From: Sclerurus mexicanus
Taxonomy: Eukaryota > Chordata > Aves > Passeriformes > Furnariidae
Assembly (NCBI GenBank): GCA_013396755.1
Contig: VWZF01002523.1
Location: 385,573 to 449,572, forward strand
Direction of reading: 5' to 3'
Length of the DNA: 64,000 bases
In this document: piece by piece, positions 23,525 through 37,124 of the stretch
Position numbering within the stretch: position 1 is the first letter of the stretch
Layout: each line of letters begins with the position of its first letter
Program-made: the position numbers and the translations under genes
Notes under the pieces: model-generated
The model's input: the letters and a program-made list of their open reading frames with translations, nothing else
The model's database searches: none
What the model was told of the DNA's origin: nothing

Positions 23525-26500
23525 TTCGTACTGAAGCATCGTTTATTAATCACCTCTATCAAGCACACATCTGCTCAGCAACGGTGCGTGACGGGATACA
23601 ACAGTTGACATCTAACCTGAAGGGAGGCACGTGGTTACAGGATCCGGCACAGCGGGAGGAAGTGCACCGAACCCGCTGGAAAGACAACCTGGGTGCAACA
23701 CGGTGCTTAGGCTATGTTGTCAGGAGGCTGGAGACCAGTGAGAATAAAATTAGGAATACAGCTAAAATCAGAGCTGACTTGTGCTTTGGCCAGTGATTTA
23801 AACACCTACGACGAAGGTAGGACTATGTAAGTTGGTGCCACACCAAGGGCTCTTGGGAAGGAGCAGCACAGACCAGGAAACCCAGCAAGCATTTGAGTTG
23901 GAAAGCCTCAACACTTCTGCACCTCAAGCAGGCAGTAATTTGTAGATTAGGAAAGTCAAGCCCATCCAGGCACACACCACGACAGACACCTTGGATTGAA
24001 TCACCATGCACACTTCAGATACAATCTAGTTAAGAAACTCATAGGTTTTAGCAGGGCTAAAACTTATGCCAAGCCACCACTAGGTTGCTGAGACACCAAA
24101 ATGAGCTTCATCTTGTGAGAGAAAGTCTTTGAAGGCAGAAGGTGAGGAATAACAATAAAATGCTGTTAAACCTCCCTGTACCCCATAGCCTGCAGAGGGG
24201 TGGACCCAGTGACAGGACAGAAATCAGCATCTTCAGCTCTTGCCAGGAGAAAAATGAAAAGCAGCGCTGGGGTTTTTGCCCAGCTCAGTGCTCAAGCCTG
24301 GTCAATGGACATCCGAAGAAAAAAATCTGGTAGCAGAAGTTTGCATCTTGAGGATTTATTTAACTCCTATTAAAGCAGCTGAACAAAACCCCATCCAAAC
24401 TCCGGTGGAGGAGCTCTACCATGCTGCAAGAATGGGCTGTAGCTCCTCTCTAAAGATTAATCCTGGCACAGCTCTTTATCTTCAGTTGAAAATCCAAAGC
24501 ATAATTCTGACTGAAAAAGAGTTCTGCTTGAAAGATGACAGACCAGCTCATGGTCCTAGAGAAATGCATGGGAGAACTTAAAACATTTAAGTTCTGCACC
24601 TGCACCTCAGCATCTCCCTGTCCCAGTACTGCTGTAGGTGACAGACCTCATGTCCTGCACCCAAGGGAGCTCCCTGTGTCCCCACATCGGCTGGCACTCA
24701 GTGGGGCACAAACTCTGGAGTCTGTTCCTGCCAGCTTAATGCTGCTGACATGATGGCACTCAACATGTGCATGTCCAGACCAAAGTGCTTTGACCCCTGG
24801 CTCAGCCCATCAGGCACAGCAACCACGCAGAGCTGAGGAGGCCAGTCAATACCTACCAATACTTTAAATACTGCTCTTCATATAGTAAAAACCCTCACCC
24901 ACTTAATCACCCAATTCCTCCCAGACACTAAAAGGTACTTCACTGCAAGGACAGTTAAATTAAAAGCAATGAATCACACATCCCATCTATGCAAAGCTGG
25001 TTAACAGCTATGTACACCAAAGTAGCATAATTCCCAGAAAAATGTGATCAGCAAATTACACCTTAAAACTCATTGTGGCATATTTTTTTTTCCCTGGCAA
25101 GCCCACCATCTCAAAGGCAACAGAAGAATTCAGAGATTGGTCCTTTCTGGGGGAGTTTGGGAAGGGCCACAGTAAACAGGACTATACACCAGCACGGAGA
25201 ACTCAGACTCATGAAATGCTACAGACATTGGATCTTCTGACACACCACACACAGGGCAAAAAAATCAAGAGGAACTTTTAAGTGCAGGATTCCAGCAAGT
25301 CCAGCATCAGCAAGATGCAAACAGTAAACTGCAAGGTAATTCAGGTATTATTCCAGGGAAGGTCAGGGATGGTTCAGGCAGCTGCCTGCAAGTATTTCAG
25401 CTGGAGAAAACAATTTGGGAGGGATTTCCTCCTCACTAAAACTAGTACCAGGGCCACATGCCACCACCAGCAACAAGCTGGTCACCCTCTAAGCAAGGCT
25501 GTTTCACCCTGTGCTCATCAGGAGCAAAGTGCCCACCCTGCAGGGAGAGGCTCTGCTGGTTTACAGGTTTGGACACCCCTGTGAAACATCCACTGCTCAC
25601 CCCACACTAGCAGCTGTGTGAGTGCCTGCCTGAGCACTGCAGCCACATGAGCAGAGCGTGCTCTTCCCCAGGGGTTTTTCCCCAAAAGCACGTGGCTGTT
25701 GTCCCTGACAGCGGGAAAGACCTTCTCCTGGCCAGTCAAGTCTGATGATTGATTAAGCCCTTTCCATACAGGATCTCAGATTGCTTCAGGCCCTTTGTGT
25801 AACCTATGAAGGACCAAAAGTGTCAGTGCTTCTAATCTACAAGTCTAATGGGTTAATGCAAAACCAAAACGCACAACACAGAAAAGCCAAGCATGGGACC
25901 TACAACAGACAAATATTTGTTCTTCTAAGACTCACAGGGCAGGAGTCCTGCTGAGACACAAAGAATACTGCGTGCTCTAGCACTCCTTTCCAAAAATATC
26001 ACCTAAAGACAGTTACGTATTACAGATGATTTGGCATGAGAGCTAGGGAGCATCAGTGCCAGCACAGGGTATGTGCGAGAAAGATGACTCCACACGGCAG
26101 GGTATTCACATCACCTCAGGCTACAAAGTGCTTACAGGTTTGGGGACTGAAGCTGGCACTGGTCTGACCAGGTATCCACCATCAGTCCCGGCCCAGCACC
26201 GGCATACAAACAAGCTCAGCTCCCCGCAGGCAGTGTCACCCACGCCTTGCTGCCCCAGCCCAGACGGATGGCTCTGCTTGAATCATGGTGACAGGGGAAC
26301 CCCACAGGCTCAGCAGATCTGATTTCACAGCCTCCCTCTGCTCTACATATGAGAAGACTTAAAAGTCCTCCTGGTCTAGTTTAGAGAGGATGATGTTTTT
26401 GCTTCTTTATTTACTACAGGTATCAACAAAAACCAGGGAAGCCTTCCTCCTCTTCCATACTGGAGAAGAGCTCATGTGTTACAAGAAAGCTTAACAGAGA

Positions 26501-26884
26501 AATCGTCTCCCTGGAGCCAAGTCCAGTGCTAAGGCCAAGACTTTAGTCTCACTTCAAATCACTGAAAAGAGCTTGCCAAGATCTGCTTGGCCTGCTGGGC
26601 TCCCACCGTCACTGCTCCTGCCACGCGAGCGCCCACCAGGGCAGAGCCACACACCCCCTGTAAATGAGCAAGCACAACACACACACACGAGCACACGCTG
26701 AAAGCCATCCCGGCCTCCTCGGCACATCACAAAGCAGCAGTAAAGGTTTCAAAGCCCATTCAAGTCCTTTGCATCTCTCCTTCACAGATGACTCAAAAGC
26801 AGGGCTAGGAAGCTCTTTTGCACATTCAACTATAAAACATGTGAGGAAGAGGAGCAAGACAACTCTCCTGATTGTTGCTACTGC
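23525..26884 (-). other. UHMK1: UHMK1 long 3' UTR with several poly(A) signals
   Basis: This follows the UHMK1 stop codon on the minus strand and is AT-rich with no further coding exon. Minus-strand AATAAA hexamers lie at about 26.40 kb, 24.36 kb and 23547-23542. The last one is followed at once by the CpG island of UAP1. The mammalian UHMK1 3' UTR is also several kb long. Alternative polyadenylation is likely but not shown. Confidence 0.6.
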
Positions 26885-29800
26885 CTACAGCAAGTTTTGG
26901 TACAGATATCCTCTCTTATAGGCACTCAGTGGGTAAAACGTAGCCACAACAAACTTGCCATCAAAAATCTTTCCAGTCAGCATTTTTTGGGCAGCTTTGG
27001 AATCACCAGCATTTGCATATTCAACAAAGACCTGAAAGAGAGGAAAAATAGGACTTACAGTGCATCATGCCACTCACTCCCTCCCACCCCTGCAACTGGG
27101 AAAACGATTCCTGAACAAATTTTTCCCCTCCATCCTTGGCTGAGCAAAGACCATTGGAGCTAAAAAGGAAAGAGCTGCATCTCTGAACTGGAATTTCATC
27201 TGCTGCTCCTCATTAAAGGGGAGAAAGTATGATGATGCTCTGCAACCTCAGTATTTCTTCTCCCACCCACTGGCTTCTACCCTTCCATCCCATATCCCAG
27301 TTCCCCTGCTAAAGCTGTTTGGGCAATCTTACATAACCTGAAAGGAACCTGTGCTGTCCTTCAAAATAGCCATCTATTTTTAGCACAGCCACCAGCCAGG
27401 AGATTTCCAGGCACTGAGCAGCAGTCCTGCAGCATATGGAGTGTATGTAGGAATACACAGCCTCTTCCCTCCATTCACTTACTTGGCCTTTACCAGGATT
27501 CTCCTTTGGAATAAGCAAGGAAACCACCGGTCCATATTTCTGACACTCCTCCCTTATGTCTTCCAGGATATCTGAGAAAGGAAAGAGTTGGTTGTCTTTC
27601 ACTTTGCAAACTAGGATGAGCCAAGAAACAAACGAAGGTGAGATGAACACATTGAGAACACTCAGGCAACACACAGCCTTTTCCTCTCAATTTAAAATAA
27701 ACCAGCGTGAAGTGCTACAGCAGAAGCTGATGCTGCTTAATGGCCAGGTAATGAGATGGAAGCATCTTAGCTAAGGCTCAGGAACACAGCCCTGCAGGCA
27801 GTGAACCTCCATCAGCAGGGTTTGGAGCACAGGAAGATTGCTTTTCCTTGTACACAAAGACTGGCCTTCCAGTAGGTAAAACATTTGGGATTTACGGGTG
27901 CCTACTATGGCACTTGGAGGAGGGGAACTAAAGTAGCTGCCACAAGCCCTTCTTTGTGTGAGCAGAACCCGTCATTTAAACTTGTATTCCTAGAGCTCTC
28001 TAGCTTTTGCCACTCACATGGATTGGACAGCAAGCAGAAATGCAAATTTCACCAACACATCTAGCCATCTATCACAGTTTAAGAGCTCCAGTGAGGTATT
28101 TCAGTTCTCTGCTGCGATCTTGGATAAGTTCATCAGCAAATCTTCTAGGATGTGTGCTACTGGGCTGCAGAGTCCTGTGCACATCCAGCAGAAGCTCAGA
28201 GCTACAAACACATAATGAAGTCTCCAGACATTTAAACAAAGAAGAAAATAAAAATAAACTTCTTTTTTTGTTTTTAAATCTGGGATCCTTCAAGAACTTC
28301 CTACAATCTCTGCTTTCTCTCTTAATCTGTTCTCTGTTGGTGCAGTTGACCCACTTGGTACCAAATCTCAGCTGAGGACCTCCTTGTTTGCTGTTCTTGT
28401 GCCTATTAATTGCTCAACCTGCTTGCTCTCACATCCCCAGAGGCAAACAAAACAGAGTCTGTAAGACAACACTGCTATACAGGAATTGCACAGCTTGCAC
28501 CAACCTTCATATTCTTCTTCACACTGCAGAGAAGCATCACTTAGAACATTTAGCAGCCTCAGCACAGGCGTGGGGAGCATCACCAAATCTTCGATATGGG
28601 GAGCTGTTTAACATTCACAGAATTAAAGAAAAGAAATCAAAGTCAAAGTAGCAAGAAAGCAGGAAGTTGACTCAATATGCATTATGATACACAAGCAGTT
28701 ACTGCTCTTTGCAGTACATTTTGCTTCTCTGCTCTATTAGCTGCATTTACAGTCTGTATTCTGTTTCCAACTTATCTTCACCTGTGTAGAGACTCTTCCA
28801 AAGGGTTCAGTGCATTATGCAATTATTCTGAGCCTAGCACCTGAAATTGCTTTTAAAACTAAGGCTACAGTTATGTCTACTTAGCTCTGTCTCAGAAATT
28901 GATGTGATCTCAAGAGCTGTGCTCATTTAACAAACTACCCCATATATATGGAGATGTGAGAAGATGAAAAGAACTATTCTGCAACTTGCCTCTCCTATTA
29001 CTGCTACCAGAGAAGCTGAAAACAGGCTGGCCAGCTTCTGTAACTCCAATTCTTAAGTTATACTAAGGGAGAGGCCTCAGATCTCCCTGGAATATCTTTC
29101 AGTTCTTCCCTGAATGCTGCGTAAACCTTCTGTCTTTAAAATCCAACTGCAATCCACTGCTTTGAAGACCACCATGCAATCTTGCAACAGAAGTGGGGAA
29201 AACAATTTGGTTACTTAAACAATGCAGTGCTGTAGAATCAGGCATGGCCACAAGGTGAGTGAGCAGTGATCCCGTGAACAACTTCACCGGAGCAGAAATA
29301 AAACCCTTTGGGCATTCGACCTGGGGCACTTGGCTCTAGGAAACCAGCAGCTCCAGGATGGCCCAGAACAGTGTAGTACAGATACCACTGTGGGAGAAGG
29401 AAACAGTTAAGGTGGAAAGGCTAATGGCAAACTATGAGAGTCACATATGAGGATACTCTATAAACTCAAAGCCACAGGGACAGTGTTTCTTCTCCAGGAA
29501 AAAAAGCTTGATTTCATGTTCCTGGACAAGACTGGCAGGCCACTCATGAATTTAAGATATGGAAGCCCGACTTGCAGTACTTAAAAGAGTGTCAATGTGT
29601 TTGTTTTGGCAGCTACAGCAGCTGAACACAATAGCTCTGAACCTCAGAGCTCTCCCACTTGACAGTGAGAGAGGAGAGAAAAGGGAAATGGTTTCAGTTC
29701 TCTAGTCTGAGCCTTCTAACCACGCTTGCAAGGTGGGCTATTACTTCCTAGGAAATACTTTTCCAAGCTAAGCACACAATGCATATGAGGGAGCTGACAT

Positions 29801-32800
29801 CTCTGCCAGGTGCAGACAGATGTTGATCTCATAGCGTGAGAAAAGATACAAGGCAAGCACAGATGTTATAAATCTCCTCCTGCCTGACACAGAAAAGCCC
29901 TTATGAAAAGCTTAGAGTACAAAAGGCCTTATCAGTCTAGACGATGCCAGGAAGCACTCAGGGCAGCCCTTTGAAGAGAAGTGCTGCCTGCAGCAGCTGG
30001 AACCAGGCATGTTCCAGCTCCAAGCAAACTTTTAGGACCATTCTTCCACAGTACTATTTGCAACCAAGAGACAGCAGATGAACTGGATACTGAAAGAACA
30101 TTTAAGTGTCACCTTGGTCTTATACGCTGCCCCTTTTATTCACAGAAGCATTTAGTTTGGAAAAGACCTCTCAGATCAAGTCCCACCCAGCACTGCCAGG
30201 TCCACCACTAAACAATGTCCCCAGGTGCCACATCTACACATCTTTTAAATACCTCTGGGGATAGTGACTCCACCACTTCCCTGGACAGCCTGTTCCAATG
30301 CTTGACAATCTTTTCAGTGAAGAAAATTTTCCTAATATCCAACCTAAACGTCCTGTGGTACAACTTGAGGCTGTCGTCCTGTCACTTGCTACCCAGGAAA
30401 AGAAACACATACTAAAGTAAATGTCCTTCATTCCATATGTCTTTTTTCAGAGAGGGAGACAGATAAACCCCTAAAACTCAGAGCCACCTGGTCTTCTTGT
30501 ACCCAAGTGACAAATGCACTTCTTGCAATACTCTTCTGGCCTAGGAGGTACTTTCTGGCTAACCCCTCTGCTCCTCTTCAAATGCCAGATGACACCAACC
30601 ACACTGACAACACAGGAAAGAAGCTGATGAACTGGAAAGTCAAGACTTGGCTATAAATGACAAGGAAAGCCATTCTCAGCTGTCTTTGCTCTAAACAGAA
30701 AAGCCGTGTCCAAGTGAAAGGCAATGACAGATAATTTTCTGACTTGCTAGGAAAGCAACAGTAAAGGCTTCTTTGTGCAGACAAGCATAAGCACAAGTTT
30801 GGCAAAGAAAAGAACCAGCAAAGAGAACTAAGAAAAATGGAAGCTGTTATATAAACGCATAGCACTAACCACAGAAGCACCTTCCTCAGTACAGTTAGAG
30901 GTCTGTGTGTTTAAAACTAGACCAAAAAGCACTGCCAATATAATATTCCCTCTGCTCTAAAACAATACTGACTGCAAGGTTCAGCCATGGAAGGCAGCTT
31001 TGATTACAACAGTCCTAGTTTCTGAGATTCAAGTGAAGTTTGAAAACAGGAATGAATTTATTATCTTTGCCTAATACACAGAAATACGAGTATCTATCAG
31101 AAGCAATACTTAGTGACCTTTGCTGCAAGGTACACCAAGGAGCTTAAGAAAAGCAGGGCTAAGATTCAAGGGGAAATCCTAGCCCAACGAGAAACTGGAT
31201 GCCCGAAGCATTAATTTATGCTGCAGAAAAGCCGGATGCAGCGTTCTTCACTGTGTTCTTGAAACAAGACAAGCTCTGGAAAATGCTACTGTGTTGCTTT
31301 TGGAACAGAAAACAGGGAGGGACAGGACCATAAACAGGGAGATTTCAGCCTACCTTTTCCTGACCACCTGCAGCCCACATGGGGAGGTCTCCAGGAAACA
31401 GCACTGTTTCACTAAATTGAAGGAGTAGATGAAAGTGACAGTGACATCTATCTGTGACCTGCCACACAGGCTCCAGAACAGGCAGGGCAGTCACTACAAA
31501 AATAGGCTCACACCTTGACAACTAACTGGGACTGGCTGAGTGTGCAGAGGCAGCAGCACATGCCACCACCAGCCACTGCCTTAGTCACTCACATTCCTGG
31601 TGATTTCTGAACTGGGAAACGCTTGGCATGAGAAAACCAATCCACACACCATAAATAACATTGCACTCTTCAAAAACATCTCAATGGTGACAATATTAGG
31701 TAAATATCTTTGTTATTTCTGTCCCCTCAGGTGAATGCTGCTGCTAATACACTTGTGGTCAGAATTCAATGAGAGTCCAAGCAGGGGAAAGCAACAGCCT
31801 ATGGGGCTGGCAAGGCACAGCAGCACTGAGAGCACAGGTGTCGCTCTGACCTGCCTGCTGCAGTACCATGAAGGATTGGCAAGAGCCACAAAGAAGCAGC
31901 AATGAGGCCTTGAACCAGAAACAAGTTTAACTGCACTCTGTGCTGCTTCCAGCGCATGCTGAGAGCCGTGAGCAGGAGTGACACACACAGCTTACCAAAG
32001 GGAATGCTGAAGAACGGGCTGCATAAAGCCTTCTCAGCGGAGGCTCGCTTTCCTTGGTCACAATGAAGCATGCTGGAAGAGAAGACACACTTGATGTTCT
32101 TGCATGAGATGTTCTTGCGTAGAGAAATTTTACTCAGGCTGGAAGCTAGTACAGAGGCATACCCTGTCTTTGGGGTGGTTATGGTACGAATTGAAGAGTG
32201 AGAAGCATGCCTTTCAATTTGCAGCTGAAGTACACCAGAAGGATCCCCTGAAAACATTTTGGGTATATGGTAGAGCAGGCTTTCCTTCTCGATGTCTCCC
32301 AGCACCAAATAATGGAAGGTGCTTATTTACAAGTTTACAAGGAAAACAGCATGTTCCAGCATCACCATCTCAGGCCATTCAGCCCACATTCCAGGTATAC
32401 ACGTAGTCTCATGAAAGTGATCACACTCAAAAGTGCTCCCACATCTTTCCACAAATGGGATTCAAAGCAGCTAATAGCCCAGAGCTTGCCTGAGAACATG
32501 CCCTGCTTGGCTTTACCAGTGGCTCCCAATACTATTTCTGCCAAGCTGTGTCCCCATTCACTCTGTAGCCTCAGAGCACAGTCACAGGACAGCAAAAACA
32601 ATTCTCTTGGCAGACTTCTCAGGAGAGTTGCACAAGTGCATCTGAATCTTGACAGCAGTGGAGAGCAGCACTTTCTGCCCCTCTCCCTTGTTTCTGACAA
32701 CACTCCCCAAAAGCAGCAAAGTCTTCAGTTTTCTCTAAATATAACCTATTGGCTGTAAGTGCAAAGCACAGAAACAGCAAATGATCAACATCATGACTGA

Positions 32801-35800
32801 TACTCTATGTGCTTACTCCAAACTGTGCCAAAATCAGAGAAACCACAACATTTCTGCTAATGCTTGCACTCATCACCAGCACAGTGGGAGATTTTTAAAA
32901 AAAAAAGAAAGTGTTAAGTGTGGGCTCTGAGTTGCCAAGAGCAAGCCTACAGGCTTGACTGTACAGAGCACATCTTTAAGCAACAGTTAGCAAATATGGT
33001 AAGATACCTTTTGATAAGGTCTCTGAGGTGATAAGCTGGAATGGCTGAATTAACCACCCCTTCACCGGCAAATATACGATCAATGATGGCAGAACTATTT
33101 GTCTGCAAAGAAAAAGAAACAGTGATTAGGGAGGTAAAAAACACACCGGGCAAAGCTTGTGATATCCCACCATTCTCCAGACTGGATGCAGAGGTCTATA
33201 GTACTGTGGGGTTTTGTGAGACATCCCCAATGCCCAAGCCTCACATGTTAAACTAGCAGGTTCACATCAAATTAAGTTTTTCCCATTTGTATGTGCAAAA
33301 GCTGGAAACTTCCCCGTGCAGAAAAATTTGCTGCTACTGTGAAGGTTATGATGCTGAAAGGATACTCTTACTGGGAAGCAGAACACAAACCAAAGTTATC
33401 TCACAGAAAACAGAGAACAGAGTAAGGCTCCAGGCTCACAACACAGAGCCTTCCCCTTGTTTCCTCGGGATATAAACTTACAAGATGATCTCCGAATTAG
33501 AGCTAACATTAAACTGAAACTAGCAAATAATTCCTGTCATTGTGCCGCTGAACTAGCTGACAGCCATCTGCCATTGATTTTTACTTCCTCCTGTGCCACA
33601 ATGACAGCCAGCACAACTTGCCTACTAAATCCAGGCAAGACACAGGCTCCAAACACAGACTCCTGGAACCCTCATCTTTCAGTAACCTGAACACAGGCAG
33701 CATTCAGACACGCCAGTCTCACAGGGCAAGTGGGTCTTTAAGGCTCTGGAACCTTAATCCTCAAGGCAATAGGATTACAGAAACATCCTGGAAACACTAT
33801 CTAGTTGCCAGGTGCTACCTCACAAATCCAGGTTACGAACCAGAAGCAGGAGGACTTGTTAGGTACAAGCACAAATGCTCACAGCAGCTCTCTCACACTC
33901 ACCTTCCATTCCTGAGATTGGACTGTGTGTTTCAGTTTCATTCCTGAGAACATTTCCAGTAAAACAATTCCCAGACTCCACAGATCCACAGCAGAGGTAC
34001 ATTCCGTTTCACTCTGGAGCCCTGCCTGCGCCAGGCAGTTCTGCAGCTCTGCCTCTGGAGCCCGATACCCGTCTGTTTGAATATATTTCACATCCTACAG
34101 AGATCAAACACACAGAAAAAGTTGATTTTCCAGAATCATGTTCTCCACTCTATCATTAAATCAGTTCAGATATGTCCTTCCAAACAGGGCACCAAAATAC
34201 TACTGCTAAATTGACAGAGAGCATTGTACAGCCTCATGCAAGGCAGGCGGTTCAATTCCCTGTACTGCTGTGCCGAGGAAAAAAACAAGACTGTCTGGAA
34301 GAGAAAACATCTCCCAGCAAAACAGCAGGCATCCTACTAACACCTGACCTCTCTGAAAGACAGCACTGCTGAGAGGAAGAGGCTGGATATCACTGTAGAC
34401 TGGCCCTTTAACCTCTCCCAAGTGCAGAAGATGCTAGAAATTTCGGGATAAGGGTCACACACCCACACTGTGCTCCCAGATCAGCTGGGTGAGAGCACAA
34501 ACAGCCCTGTCTGAGCAGTGAGGATCAGTAACTGCTGCCATTATTCAAGTGCTGATGTTCTCTGGAAGAAGACGTTAAAAGAACAAAGCATGGATCAGAC
34601 AAGGAAATTATCAAAGGTGCTTCCCACACACCTCTTCCTTCTCCCCCTCGAAGCCTCAATCGCTGCAGCAATCAATACCTGCCCAGCTACCATGGCTGGC
34701 ACAGTGAAAGAAAATGCCCACACACTGCCTGCTTCAAAGAGAACAGGAAATTACAGAACCACACAAATGCTGGCTGGAGGGGCTGCTCTGAAGGCTCCAA
34801 TCCAGCCTCCTGCTCCCTGGCAATACCTGGCCAGTCAGCTGGTGGCTTTGTCTAGCCAAGTGTCCAAAGACAAACGGCATGCTGCGTATTTTTTACATGG
34901 GAGAGCTTGTTTTAGACACACTGATGCAACTCAAATAATGACAGAAGAATATGCAAGCCTACTTCCTGGATAAGGCATGGGATTGGGAATTCTTACCAGG
35001 AGAACATAGTCAAGCCAAGATTATCTGATTCTCTGACTGAAAATACAGTTTAGGCAAGACATTTTCTGGCAAGAGAGCTCAGAAGTGGTTTATGAACTTA
35101 AAAAAAAAAAAAGGACACACAAATTGCTCATCAGTTTCCCTCCTCCTATCAGCAGGGAGCAGAACCTCCAGCATGGCAAAAGCAGCAATTTGGCAGCCCT
35201 ACCAAACATCTAGAGATAGAGAAAACACCATGGTCAATGGCACCAGCAAAAAGAGTGAGATGGAACTTCACTCCTACAACATAAAGAATTCTGAGAGCTG
35301 CAAGTGGTTGAGACCTTGCTCTATGTATAGCTGTTCTCTGTTAAAACAGTAATGTCAGGAAAACTTATGTAAGGATAATCTTGTCAGGACTGTCATAAAT
35401 AAAAGTAGCATGGTCTTTGACCCAGGTAAGGAAACAGCACATAGACTGTTGCCCAAGGCAGGGGTGGGAGGAGACGCTGATACCTGGTGCACATTCAAAG
35501 CAGGGTCTGAAGGTTCACCCCATACAGCCAGTGTGCTTGTGAGAAAGGGCAAAGGAAACTTAGCCCAAAGAAATGAGATTGGAAGGAACCATGGAAGGAA
35601 ATAAAACATTCTATCAGGCGACTCTACTGTGAGGCGACTCACAGAGCAGATGGCAAAACACAGTCCTGAATTAAACAAAAAATATCTGCATTAGACATAG
35701 GACACCATGAGCATGTATTTTGCTGATAGACAGCAAGAGATTACCAGCACAAACTCAGCCAAGAACGTGGGAGAACTGAAGACAACATGGAGGAGTTAGG

Positions 35801-37124
35801 AAGTCCAAACATTAAAAACAGCTTGGGTAACAAAGATTTCAGACAGGTCACCCACACAACCCTCTGATATTCACAATCATTGAGCTGTACTGTCAATACC
35901 AGACAAACCAGTAAAAAAAAGTCTATTAATTTAATACCTCAAAAAGAGAAGAGTGCATGGAATAGGGACAAGCCAGGACATAGTTGGAACAGAAAAAAAT
36001 TAGAGCTCACTTACTAGACTTACCACCCATCACCCAGTGATCAAAGGCAAATGTTCTATGGGGCTACCTGATGGAAAAGCCTTATTGGGACTCCTCACAG
36101 GCTGTTACTGAGATAGGGAGGGGTGAAAGAAAACTCGCAGCAGAACCTCCTGAGGCTCCCTGCTTGCATCAGAAGCCATGGAAGAGAAAATAAACAAGGA
36201 CAAACTTGGAAAACTCAGTATCATCAAAACAAAAAAGTGACAGCAAGAAGAGGCATTGAAAGCCCAGCAAATGAGAGAAGCAGAGTAGAACAGGAACAGA
36301 GTGTCTGTGTCAGTAAAGAATGGACACTGCCCACCCAGGACCAGAGCATGGGCTTGAAAGAAACATCCAGACTTCCTGAAAAAGGAAAGCTGCTGAAGAT
36401 AGGGTAAAGACAAGCAGAAATACACTGTCAGAGATAACGTAATCGGCTAGGGAAGCTGATGGTGAAGCCTGAACTACTACTACTCATGATAAGGGATGAT
36501 TCTACATTTCTGGCTGCTCCCACTCATCAGACCACATAAAAACTAACAAAATTCCCAGGAAGCTGAGACACCACTTTTCTCAGTGTATCATCAACTCTGG
36601 AATTTGTAGCACAAAGCCTAAGACATAACATAAACCAGAGATATGCAAAGAGAATGGAAACATGAGCTTCTGTTTTGGGGGCCAGACATTTTAGCCTTTT
36701 CCAGGAAACCCTCAGCACCAGCTCAGCTACTACTCTGATCAGGTCATGTCAAATCCTATGCTCACAAGCTGAAAGCATCACAGAGCCACACAATACAGAG
36801 CCATCTGCTTCAAGAGTAGCACATTCCAAACCTGATTCCCCTCTTTGAAGCTAAGTCCAAAGTCAATGAGCTTAAAGCACTCCTCCTCTGCGCTCCACAG
36901 GATGTTTCTTGGCTTGAGGTCTGCATGCACGTAGCCTTTGTGGTGCAGGAAAGCCAGGGCTTCGAGAACGTCTCGGGCGCAGTGCTGGATCATCCACATG
37001 GAGCAGCCCTGGTTGCTGGAGTGCAGCAGCAGCTCGGACACACTGATGTCCAGCAGCTCCAGCAGCAGACAGCGAGACGGGCCATTCGCAGAGTAGTGGT
37101 TGGTGAATACACCGTACAGTGTCA
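26885..37124 (-). CDS. UHMK1: U2AF homology motif kinase 1 (KIS), exons 2 to 8; first exon missing
   Basis: This nuclear serine/threonine kinase has a C-terminal U2AF-homology (RRM-like) domain; known substrates include p27Kip1, stathmin and SF1. Minus-strand exons in coding order: 37124-36832, 34094-33903, 33102-33008, 32072-31996, 28603-28505, 27571-27483, 27031-26885, all in phase. The 37124-36832 exon carries TLYGVFT, the catalytic loop HADLKPRN and DFGLSF. The next exon has the TDGYRAPEAE and DLWSLG motifs. The 32072-31996 and 28603-28505 exons finish the C-lobe (CSPFFSIPF) and the linker (MLPTPVLRLLNVL). The last two exons form the UHM, with EECQKYGPVVSL and VFVEYANAGDSKAAQK, ending YLYQNLL. 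Human exon 1 (about 90 residues: the Gly-rich loop and catalytic Lys) has no counterpart in the visible sequence. It probably lies in the N gap at 38264-38596. Confidence 0.96.
30141..30400 (-). mobile_element. CR1 non-LTR retrotransposon, 3' end fragment
   Basis: The plus strand reads as the complement of an avian CR1 3' tail: it opens with a CACAGAAGCATTTAG-like terminus, then TTGGAAAAGACCTCTCAGATC-like sequence, CTGGACAGCCTGTTCCAATG and a TTTCCTAATATCCAACCTAA motif. The element therefore points along the minus strand. It lacks its 5' part and any coding capacity, as most CR1 copies do. It sits in the UHMK1 intron between exons 31996 and 28603. The distal (30400) boundary is approximate. 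Confidence 0.85.
34745..34812 (-). mobile_element. Diverged CR1 fragment
   Basis: A short stretch with ATTACAGAACCACACAAATG followed by GGCTGGAGGGGC and CCAATCCAGCCTCCTGCTCC resembles the complement of the CR1 3' end, heavily mutated. It is in the UHMK1 intron between 36832 and 34094. Confidence 0.45.

Noticed and set aside
22432..23568. Long open frames spanning the 146-N gap near UAP1
   Set aside because: Only the short stretch 22734-22854 in one minus frame is real UAP1 coding sequence. The rest is GC-rich promoter sequence plus Ns.
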